The position numbers and the translations under genes are program-made. Of a DNA stretch of 5,212 nt, positions 1 through 5,087 are shown one piece after another. The notes below the pieces were generated by a model, which worked only from the letters and a program-made list of their open reading frames with translations, had not been told where the DNA came from and made no database searches. The DNA comes from Lachnospiraceae bacterium (GTDB taxonomy: Bacteria; Bacillota_A; Clostridia; Lachnospirales; Lachnospiraceae). Position 1 is the first letter of the stretch, and each line of letters starts with the position of its first letter. The DNA lies in the NCBI GenBank assembly GCA_017996675.1, contig JAGOGN010000120.1, forward strand, positions 1 through 5,212, written 5' to 3'.

Positions 1-1
1 T

Positions 2-286
2 GATCATCTGGCGTTTGTAAATGAATGTTTTTTCAATGGAGATGGAACGTTGAATGAAAAGGAATGTCACGTGATCGAATTTTACTTTTTAATGAAGTCA
101 AAAGGAAAGCAGGAAGTTCATAGCTCTAGTATGACTCAGGGTGTTAAGGAGCATATGTGTTGGATTCCACTGAAGGAAATTGACCAGTACAAGGCTTTTC
201 CACTTTTCTTTAAAGAGGAATTAACGAAGAACGATCATAAAATTAAACATTTTGTTTCAGATGAACGGTCAAAGGGTAAGATTTAA
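2..286 (+). CDS. NUDIX hydrolase-like protein, C-terminal fragment (5' end outside window)
   Basis: The reading frame is open from base 2 to the TAA at 284-286, giving about 94 residues, so the gene starts upstream of the window. An internal ATG at 50 is not a convincing start, because the residues before it (HLAFVNECFFNGDG) fit the family. The order is a strand like 'LAFVNECFF', then 'HVIEFYFLM', then 'WIPLKEIDQYKAFPLFFKEEL' near the end. This matches the C-terminal half of bacterial NUDIX hydrolases, where an H-E-[ILV]-x-F-Y-[FY] strand and a W-[IV]-P-L-x-E-[IL] segment follow the catalytic box. The NUDIX box itself (GX5EX7REUXEEXGU) would lie before base 1, so catalytic competence and substrate cannot be judged. 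Such proteins usually hydrolyse nucleoside diphosphates linked to another moiety. The next gene starts 10 bases after the stop, which suggests cotranscription. Confidence 0.72.
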   Translation, partial: DHLAFVNECFFNGDGTLNEKECHVIEFYFLMKSKGKQEVHSSSMTQGVKEHMCWIPLKEIDQYKAFPLFFKEELTKNDHKIKHFVSDERSKGKI

Positions 287-296
287 GAGGTGAAAG

Positions 297-650
297 ATGG
301 CAACGATGAATATACAAATTTTTGGAACTAATAAATGTTTTGATACCAAAAAGGCAGTGCGTTATTTTAAAGAAAGAAATATCAAATATCAACTGATCGA
401 TATCAAAGAAAAAGAGATGAGTAAGGGAGAACTGACAAGTGTAGTTCAGGCTGTTGGTGGACTGGATTCGGTAGTTAACTGGAATCACAAAGATCAGGAT
501 TTAATTGCCTTAATCAAGCATATTGTTCAGGAGGATAAGTTCGAAAAAGTACTAGAAAATCAGAAAATATTGAGTACTCCAATCGTGCGTAACAAAAATA
601 AAGCGACGATTGGATATCAGCCAAAAGTCTGGGAAGGATGGGCAGAATAG
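297..650 (+). CDS. ArsC/Spx-family thioredoxin-fold protein (arsenate reductase-like)
   Basis: This is a 117-residue protein, the normal length for the ArsC/Spx/YffB superfamily. The N-terminus reads MNIQIFGTNKCFDTKKA, the beta1-loop-alpha1 segment with the family's active-site cysteine at C14. 'KYQLIDIKEKEMSKGEL' (residues 30-46) is the second beta strand and the linker, and 'STPIVRNKNKATIGYQP' (93-109) carries the cis-Pro after T94 and the conserved Arg at R98. C14 is the only cysteine. The position that is Cys in the CxxC of Spx is Thr17 here, so an Spx-type intramolecular disulfide switch is impossible. True arsenate reduction is unproven: no ars genes are nearby, and many short members of this family have no known substrate. 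GAGGTGA at 287-293 places the start at ATG 297; ATG 306 is an alternative that would fit the shorter N-terminus common in the family. The 3' end overlaps the next gene. Confidence 0.85.
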   Translation: MATMNIQIFGTNKCFDTKKAVRYFKERNIKYQLIDIKEKEMSKGELTSVVQAVGGLDSVVNWNHKDQDLIALIKHIVQEDKFEKVLENQKILSTPIVRNKNKATIGYQPKVWEGWAE

Positions 651-1195
651 TGGATGAAGAACAAAGACTAGAAATTATGGAAGTTTTAAGAAAAAGATTT
701 ATGGAGAATCCACATCGGCATGTAGAAGTTGACTGGATGGATGTGGAACAGCGATTAAACCAGTATCCTGAAAAACTGTGGTCACTTTTTGAAATGGAAC
801 GGACCGGTGGGGAGCCTGATGTAATTAGCATGGATTCAGACGAAGGTAAAATTTATTTTTTTGATTGTTCAAAAGAAAGCCCACAATTAAGACGGAATAC
901 TTGCTATGATGGTGCAGCCAGAGAACAGCGTAAAGAACATAAACCAACCCAAAGCGCAATGGAAATGGCAGAAGAAATGAGAATTCAATTGTTGAATGAA
1001 GAGCAATATCGAAGACTGCAACAGTTTGGAGAGTTTGATTTGAAAACTTCCAGCTGGATTAAGACGCCAGATGAAATTCGCGCGTTAGGTGGAGCGCTTT
1101 TTTGTGACAGAAGATATGACCATGTATTTGTCTATCATAATGGTGCCCAGTCCTATTATTCGAATCGCGGGTTTCGAGGATATTTGGAGGTGTAA
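638..1195 (+). CDS. DUF4256 family protein
   Basis: The protein has 185 residues from ATG 638, about the usual length for DUF4256, a conserved family of unknown biochemical role. Characteristic blocks are E54RTGGEPDV62, F75DCS78, R85 to D91 (ending CYD), K136TSSW140, G151 to D161 (containing FCDRRYD), V165YHNGAQSYY174 and the terminal RGFRG. Together they make the family call firm. No signal peptide or membrane segment is visible, so it should be cytosolic. Conserved polar and Cys residues (C77, C89, C156) hint at an enzymatic or ligand-binding pocket, but no function is inferred. The start is ambiguous: ATG 638 lies 13 bases inside arsC and abuts the purine-rich GGGAAGGA (631-638), with no spacing. 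GTG 650 shares one base with the upstream TAG (TAGTG), has that same GGGAAGGA 11 bases upstream, and begins the conserved part of the protein (VDEEQRLEI). Either start implies translational coupling to the previous gene. Confidence 0.88.
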   Translation: MGRIVDEEQRLEIMEVLRKRFMENPHRHVEVDWMDVEQRLNQYPEKLWSLFEMERTGGEPDVISMDSDEGKIYFFDCSKESPQLRRNTCYDGAAREQRKEHKPTQSAMEMAEEMRIQLLNEEQYRRLQQFGEFDLKTSSWIKTPDEIRALGGALFCDRRYDHVFVYHNGAQSYYSNRGFRGYLEV

Positions 1196-1200
1196 ATTAC

Positions 1201-2091
1201 ATGAGTATGTTAACTGATTTTAGGATGACAGCAATAGAACAAACTCTTGGTGTGTATGGAATCCATGTTTTTAAGGGCAAAGAAGTGGTAGCACAGCATC
1301 GGTTTCGAAGTGATGATCGCGTCAACCTGTGTTCAGCGTCAAAAACATTTGTATCTATCGGCGTGGGGATTGCCCAGGCAGAAAGCAGAATCCAGCTAAC
1401 AGATTCTGTTTTGGATTACTTCCCTGAATACAAGAGTATTGCACAACCTGGAAGCGAACAAATCACAATAAAGAATCTTTTGCAGATGCAGTCTGGTCAC
1501 TTATCGGAAAATTTTGAGCGATACAATCAAGGTGACAGGGCAGAACTTTTTTTTCAGACAACGATGGATACAGAAGCAGGAAATCAATTCTTCTATGAAG
1601 ATTTGAATTCCTATATGTTAGGAAGGGTAGTGGAAAAATCTTGTGGTGAAACGATGCTGAGATATTTAAAACCGAGACTTTTTCAACCATTGGGAATCGT
1701 GAATCCCCAGTGGCATACCTGTAACCTTGAGCATACCGCCTGCTCAGGAGGTTTGTATTTGACAACAGAAGAGTTTTCCAGAATTGGAGTTTTGATGTTG
1801 CAAAAAGGATGGTACAAGGAACAATTGATCGTACCGGAAGATTATATTGCTAAGATGCATACAGATTTAGTAGATAGTTCCTCAAAAAATGATCCAGAAA
1901 CGAAAGCAGGTTATGGATATCAGGTATGGAACTGTACACAACCAGGAGCATTTCGAGCTGACGGGATGTATGGTCAAATTTGTATTGTGTTACAAGATCA
2001 GGACGCCGTGGTTACCGTCACCGCCCATAATGAGCTGGAGCACAAGGATATTATACGTGTAATTTGGAAGGATATATTGCCATTGTTATAA
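1201..2091 (+). CDS. Beta-lactamase-fold serine hydrolase (class C / DD-peptidase-like), cytoplasmic
   Basis: This 296-residue protein belongs to the beta-lactamase/penicillin-binding-protein-like serine hydrolases (Pfam Beta-lactamase). The catalytic SxxK is S45-A-S-K48 at the start of the helix 'SKTFVSIGVGIAQAE'. 'L66TDSVLDYFPEY77' and 'ITIKNLLQMQSGH100' are the usual structural blocks after it. The second catalytic motif is represented by Y132 in 'FFYEDLNSYMLGRVVEK', where the common YxN/YxS is Y-E-D. The third block is 'A253DGMYGQICIVLQDQDAVV', matching the C-terminal G-x-x-G-Q segment of these hydrolases in place of KTG. There is no signal peptide or lipobox, so unlike PBPs or secreted beta-lactamases it should stay in the cytosol; an esterase or peptidase-like role is more likely than antibiotic resistance. 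GGAGG at 1186-1190, lying inside the end of the DUF4256 gene, supports ATG 1201, five bases after that stop. Substrate unknown. Confidence 0.88.
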   Translation: MSMLTDFRMTAIEQTLGVYGIHVFKGKEVVAQHRFRSDDRVNLCSASKTFVSIGVGIAQAESRIQLTDSVLDYFPEYKSIAQPGSEQITIKNLLQMQSGHLSENFERYNQGDRAELFFQTTMDTEAGNQFFYEDLNSYMLGRVVEKSCGETMLRYLKPRLFQPLGIVNPQWHTCNLEHTACSGGLYLTTEEFSRIGVLMLQKGWYKEQLIVPEDYIAKMHTDLVDSSSKNDPETKAGYGYQVWNCTQPGAFRADGMYGQICIVLQDQDAVVTVTAHNELEHKDIIRVIWKDILPLL

Positions 2092-2099
2092 GTCAATCA

Positions 2100-2107
2100 A
2101 GGAGGTG
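2100..2107 (+). promoter_or_regulatory. Strong Shine-Dalgarno deciding the DUF1801 start
   Basis: AGGAGGTG is a near-complete match to the anti-Shine-Dalgarno of 16S rRNA and precedes ATG 2112 at short, normal spacing. It overrides the longer open frame that begins at 2064. Confidence 0.85.
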
Positions 2108-2111
2108 CTTT

Positions 2112-2471
2112 ATGAGCGGATATTTGAATATTGATGATTATATATCGAAGCAGCCACTAGAAACGCAACCGCTTCTAATGAAGATTCGTGAAACAATTCG
2201 TAAAGCTGCACCAGATGCTGTAGAAAAAATTTCTTATCAGATGCCTACTTTTTGGCAAAAAGAGAATCTGGTTCATTTTGCTGTGCTAAAAAAACACATT
2301 GGATTTTATCCAGGGGGCGAGGCAACAGGATTTTTTGCAGAACAATTGGAAGGGTATCAGTATAGTAAGGGAGCGATTCAGTTCCCATTCAATCAAGAAA
2401 TCGACTATCAGTTAATCTACGAGATTACTTCCTGGAGAGTAAATCAAGTTGAAAAAAAAGTCATTCAATGA
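2112..2471 (+). CDS. DUF1801 / YdhG-like (frataxin-like iron-chaperone family) protein
   Basis: This is a 119-residue protein of the DUF1801 family, a small alpha/beta fold to which Bacillus YdhG, described as a frataxin-like iron chaperone, belongs. Visible family blocks are 'IDDYISKQP' at the N-terminus, 'IRETIRKAAPDAVEKISYQMPTF' (residues 25-47, with the P-x-A-x-E-x-I-x-[YW]-x-[MI]-P pattern), 'HIGFYPGG' (62-69) and 'YSKGAIQFPFNQEI' (84-97). The frame is open back to an ATG at 2064, but that start lies within the serine hydrolase gene. The perfect AGGAGGTG at 2100-2107 ending four bases before ATG 2112, plus the typical family N-terminus, decides for 2112. Whether this member binds iron is not shown; DUF1801 proteins are diverse and most are uncharacterised. 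It follows the hydrolase stop by 20 bases and is probably the last gene before the palindrome-containing gap. Confidence 0.88.
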   Translation: MSGYLNIDDYISKQPLETQPLLMKIRETIRKAAPDAVEKISYQMPTFWQKENLVHFAVLKKHIGFYPGGEATGFFAEQLEGYQYSKGAIQFPFNQEIDYQLIYEITSWRVNQVEKKVIQ

Positions 2472-2477
2472 TAAGCT
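2449..2477 (+). promoter_or_regulatory. Weak candidate promoter upstream of the palindrome
   Basis: TTGAAA at 2449-2454 is a good -35 candidate. At 17-base spacing the -10 position is TAAGCT (2472-2477), a poor match to TATAAT (three of six). If used, transcription would start near 2484, inside the C6/G6 palindrome, a classic position for a repressor site. The elements overlap the 3' end of the DUF1801 gene. Evidence is weak, and read-through from upstream genes is equally possible. Confidence 0.25.
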
Positions 2478-2482
2478 TGTTT

Positions 2483-2502
2483 TATCCCCCCTAGGGGGGA
2501 TA
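2483..2502. promoter_or_regulatory. Perfect 20-bp C6/G6 palindrome, candidate metal-sensor (CsoR/RcnR-type) operator
   Basis: The 20 bases read TAT, six C, TA, six G, ATA, a perfect inverted repeat in an otherwise AT-rich intergenic gap, ending 10 bases before the transporter's ATG. Operators of the CsoR/RcnR/FrmR repressor family are characterised by G/C tracts flanked by A/T-rich inverted ends, and this site fits that style. The downstream gene encodes a transporter with a histidine-rich tail, which makes metal control a sensible inference. In RNA it could form a hairpin (8-bp stem, CUAG loop) next to the ribosome binding site, so translational control is an alternative. It lacks a following T-run on either strand, so an intrinsic terminator is unlikely. 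No cognate regulator gene is in the window. Confidence 0.6.
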
Positions 2503-2512
2503 GGAAGAAGGA

Positions 2513-3586
2513 ATGAAAATGACACAAAATAAGAACTGGAAAGCATTTGGATACGCTATTTTAGCGGCTTTATTATATGGAATTAGTACGCCTGTATCGA
2601 AGCTTTTACTATTGAAATTACCGGCTACTATGATGGCGGCCTGTTTATATTTAGGAGCAGGCTTAGGAATGCTATGCCTAGCAATGATTCAAAAACTTTA
2701 TAAAAAAGGAAATAGGGAAGCTAGATTATCTGGGAGAGATGCACCTTATGTAGTGGGGATGATATTACTGGATATTGCTGCACCTATTTTTTTGATGCTT
2801 GGATTAACGATGACAACTGCAGCAAATGGATCGTTATTAAATAATTTTGAAATTGTTGCAACTTCTGTGATTGCACTTTTTTTATTTCGGGAATCAATTG
2901 GTAGGAGGATGTGGATTGCAATCGGGTTTATTACACTTTCGAGTATTCTCCTATCCATTACGGAAAAAGGAAGTCTGTCCTTTTCTTTGGGATCTTTCTT
3001 TGTTCTTTTAGCCTGTGTGTGTTGGGGATTTGAAAATAACTGTACCAGAATGCTTTCGTTAAAGGATCCGCTACAAATCGTAATATGGAAAGGTTTTGGT
3101 TCAGGAACAGGTGCATTGATCATTGCGTTCTTTGTACATGAAGTTGTAGCAGAATGGCTCTATATTGGAATCACACTTGTACTCGGTTTCGTAGCATATG
3201 GTCTCAGCATTTTCGTTTACATTTTGGCGCAAAGAAAACTTGGAGCAGCTCGTACCAGCGCGTTTTACGCATTCGCTCCGTTTATCGGAGTCATTGTTTC
3301 CTGGATTGTATTGAAGGAACCAATTACCTTGATTTTTGTTATTGCATTGATTATGATGTTAGTAGGCGCATATTTTGCGGTAACGGAACAGCATCAGCAT
3401 CTGCATTTACATCTGATGGAGCAACATACCCATAAGCACAACCACAAGGATGGTCACCATAATCATGTGCATGAAGAAGTGGTTGAGGGGGAACATACGC
3501 ATGAACATATCCATGAACAAATGGAACATTCTCATGGGCATCTTCCAGACTTGCATCACAGACATATCCATGAAACAAATGAATAA
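2513..3586 (+). CDS. EamA/DMT-family transporter with histidine-rich C-terminal tail
   Basis: This 357-residue polytopic membrane protein has two tandem EamA repeats. The first spans about residues 11-150 and the second about 157-291, together giving about ten hydrophobic helices (roughly 11-28, 38-60, 77-99, 104-125, 132-150, 158-175, 187-208, 214-238, 247-267 and 271-291). The typical helix-4 block is 'NNFEIVATSVIALFLFRESI' (110-129), and its counterpart in repeat 2 is 'TSAFYAFAPFIGVIVSWIVL' (248-267) followed by KEPIT. The family exports or imports small metabolites across the plasma membrane; the substrate is not predictable from sequence. After the last helix comes a 64-residue tail (294-357) with 23 His in HxH and HxHxH runs mixed with Glu and Asp, a likely Ni/Zn/Co/Cu-binding region. 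By the usual DMT topology this tail would be cytosolic. ATG 2513 is taken as the start; ATG 2519 is possible and would have better spacing from AAGAAGG (2505-2511). A C6/G6 palindrome lies just upstream. Confidence 0.9.
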   Translation: MKMTQNKNWKAFGYAILAALLYGISTPVSKLLLLKLPATMMAACLYLGAGLGMLCLAMIQKLYKKGNREARLSGRDAPYVVGMILLDIAAPIFLMLGLTMTTAANGSLLNNFEIVATSVIALFLFRESIGRRMWIAIGFITLSSILLSITEKGSLSFSLGSFFVLLACVCWGFENNCTRMLSLKDPLQIVIWKGFGSGTGALIIAFFVHEVVAEWLYIGITLVLGFVAYGLSIFVYILAQRKLGAARTSAFYAFAPFIGVIVSWIVLKEPITLIFVIALIMMLVGAYFAVTEQHQHLHLHLMEQHTHKHNHKDGHHNHVHEEVVEGEHTHEHIHEQMEHSHGHLPDLHHRHIHETNE

Positions 3587-3601
3587 ATAAGGAGGATACA
3601 A

Positions 3602-4033
3602 ATGTTAAAAGAATTTAAGAAATTTGCTTTACGAGGAAATATGGTTGATTTGGCAGTTGGTATCATTATAGGCGGGGCATTTACAGGGATTGTGAATTCT
3701 TTTGTGAATAATATCATTATGCCATTGTTAAGTGTCTTCACAAACAAAATTAATTTTAGCAATTTGTTTATTGCCTTAGATGGTAAGCATTATGATTCTT
3801 TGGAACTGGCGCAAAAAGCAAAAGTGGCAACGATTAATTATGGACAGTTTCTAACCGGAGTTATTGATTTTATCATTATGGCATTTGTTGTTTTCTTAAT
3901 CGTGCAATGGTTAAATAAGCTCAGAAAGAAAGAAGAACCTGTGGTAACGACTAAAAAATGTCCATATTGTATGTCGGATATTCATATTGAGGCAACGAAA
4001 TGTCCTCATTGTACTGGAGAAATCAGCCTGTAA
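3602..4033 (+). CDS. mscL: Large-conductance mechanosensitive channel MscL with C-terminal zinc ribbon
   Basis: MscL forms a homopentameric plasma-membrane pore that opens under high membrane tension to release solutes during hypo-osmotic shock. The 143-residue protein starts with the family's amphipathic N-helix and pore-lining TM1 ('FKKFALRGNMVDLAVGIIIG' at 5-24, then 'GAFTGIVNSFVNNIIMPLL' at 25-43). A periplasmic loop follows (about 44-80, with 'ALDGKHYDSLELAQKAKVATINYGQF'), and then TM2 ('FLTGVIDFIIMAFVVFLIVQ', 83-102). In place of the plain cytoplasmic helix end, it has a CxxC-x10-CxxC element (C120, C123, C134, C137; 'KCPYCMSDI...KCPHCTGEI'), a probable zinc ribbon. Similar tails are known on some Bacillota MscL proteins. 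GGAGG at 3591-3595, six bases before ATG 3602, fixes the start. The gene lies 15 bases after the transporter stop and is presumably cotranscribed with it. Confidence 0.95.
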   Translation: MLKEFKKFALRGNMVDLAVGIIIGGAFTGIVNSFVNNIIMPLLSVFTNKINFSNLFIALDGKHYDSLELAQKAKVATINYGQFLTGVIDFIIMAFVVFLIVQWLNKLRKKEEPVVTTKKCPYCMSDIHIEATKCPHCTGEISL

Positions 4034-4054
4034 TTAACCTCAGAGGTAGGGAAT

Positions 4055-4930
4055 ATGAGAAAAGTAATTCGTGTAATGGTAAGTTCCATTCTAGTTGCAA
4101 TGTTATATCTTAATAGTGTCTGGGCGAATGAACTGAATGACCGGACATTGGACTTTCGGAACTTTACAGTAAATGATGTGAGCCAGTTTATTGAGCAGGA
4201 AGGAATTCAAATCCCAGAAGATATACAAAGAGTGAGTGATTATGAGGACATTATTTATTCTATTATGATGTCCGCATATGAAGATCCACAATATCGACCT
4301 GAGTATCAGTATACGAAAATGCAGGAATTGGCAGAAATAATTGCGAAGAAAGTCCGAGTATATACATTTGCCGAAGCTAGTACTTATGGGAAGTTGGATA
4401 AAGCAAACTCTGTTGCTGCAGTTGCACCCACCTATCAGCTACAAGACAGTGTAAGATATGGTGGGTGGAACAATAGCTATTTGGATTACAATTGTTATGG
4501 ATTTGCACTAGACCGTATGCTCTATGGTAATCCTGGATTTTATTGTCACATTCCAATTGATATATCAAAACCAACAAGTGCGATTGCAGATCTAACATTG
4601 GCAGATCTTCGTTCGCTAGGATATACAGCTACTTATACGACAACAAGACCTGTGAGTTTGCCATCCTATAAACATATGGTTGCACTTCGCAAATCAGCCA
4701 CGGATTATCATTTCATGAAATACAGTAGTGGTTCATGGCTTCATAAACCTGGAAATACAAACCCATTAAAATACAAGTATACTCCAACAAATTCAAGAGC
4801 GTGGATGAACGAGTATATTTATATCAATACTCCGAAACCACCAACACAATATTATACGGATACGATCTATTATATTATTTACTGGATTTTGGGCGGCGGA
4901 GGAACTACGAGTATTTCCATTTCAAATTAA
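4055..4930 (+). CDS. Secreted protein of unknown function with papain-like (NlpC/CHAP-style) Cys/His arrangement
   Basis: The product has 291 residues. It begins with a Sec signal peptide: basic MRKVIR, hydrophobic 'VMVSSILVAMLYL', and probable cleavage after V-W-A24. Residues 25-110 are mostly helical and polar with no recognised domain. The core (about 125-260) has 'YLDYNCYGFALDRMLYG' with C147 at the start of a helix, 'LTLADLRSLGY', 'YKHMVALRKSATDYHFMKYSSGSWLHKPG' (H207, H219, H230) and then a Tyr-rich strand 'AWMNEYIYINTP'. A Cys at a helix N-terminus followed by H-[MV]-A-L on a strand is the layout of papain-fold amidases and peptidases; this is inference from pattern only. The C-terminus is a Pro/Tyr-rich linker, a short hydrophobic stretch (269-280, 'DTIYYIIYWILG'), GGGG and a Ser/Ile end. 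GAGG at 4043-4046 supports ATG 4055. It is the last gene before the terminator. Confidence 0.85.
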   Translation: MRKVIRVMVSSILVAMLYLNSVWANELNDRTLDFRNFTVNDVSQFIEQEGIQIPEDIQRVSDYEDIIYSIMMSAYEDPQYRPEYQYTKMQELAEIIAKKVRVYTFAEASTYGKLDKANSVAAVAPTYQLQDSVRYGGWNNSYLDYNCYGFALDRMLYGNPGFYCHIPIDISKPTSAIADLTLADLRSLGYTATYTTTRPVSLPSYKHMVALRKSATDYHFMKYSSGSWLHKPGNTNPLKYKYTPTNSRAWMNEYIYINTPKPPTQYYTDTIYYIIYWILGGGGTTSISISN

Positions 4931-4966
4931 GAATTAGAAGATAAAAATTATCTCGTATATGGTTAT

Positions 4967-5011
4967 AAAAGAGTCACAAACCTTGTGTTTTTAAAGATTT
5001 GTGACTCTTTT
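4967..5011. terminator. Intrinsic terminator with perfect 14-bp stem, possibly bidirectional
   Basis: AAAAGAGTCACAAA (4967-4980) is the exact reverse complement of TTTGTGACTCTTTT (4998-5011), with a 17-base loop. The right arm runs into TTTTCTTT, and the left arm is preceded by A-rich sequence, so the structure reads as a terminator on both strands. It lies 36 bases after the stop of the secreted-protein gene and marks the end of the operon. Confidence 0.9.
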
Positions 5012-5072
5012 CTTTAAAACAAATTTTGTAAGAGAATAATCGGAATTGTTTGCAAAATTAATTAAAAGCAGC

Positions 5073-5087
5073 AGTATTTGAAATACT
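5073..5087. repeat. Short inverted repeat AGTATTT-G-AAATACT
   Basis: Two 7-base arms flank a single central G in the non-coding region after the terminator. It is an AT-rich dyad that could be a protein-binding site for a gene beyond the window edge, but sequences of this composition form such dyads easily. TTGAAA (5078-5083) inside it could act as a -35 element, but no good -10 follows at proper spacing. Confidence 0.3.

Noticed and set aside
1201..2091. Serine hydrolase as an antibiotic-resistance beta-lactamase
   Set aside because: It has the SxxK and a Tyr motif, but no signal peptide or lipobox and no KTG, so a cytosolic esterase or peptidase-like role is more likely.
2064..2111. Upstream ATG 2064 as start of the DUF1801 gene
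   Set aside because: It lies in the end of the serine hydrolase gene with no good ribosome binding site, and adds 16 residues not typical of the family. ATG 2112 has a near-perfect Shine-Dalgarno.
2483..2502. C6/G6 palindrome as an intrinsic terminator of the upstream genes
   Set aside because: It is GC-rich and could fold, but no T-run follows on either strand. It ends beside the ribosome binding site of the next gene, so a regulatory site fits better.
3154..3435. 93-residue + strand frame inside the transporter gene
   Set aside because: It is an out-of-frame shadow of the EamA gene with no family features.
3351..3601. Minus-strand open frames opposite the His-rich tail of the transporter
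   Set aside because: The repeated CAT/CAC histidine codons read as ATG/GTG on the other strand and keep frames open. The + strand protein is clearly the real one, and no ribosome binding site or family match supports the antisense frames.
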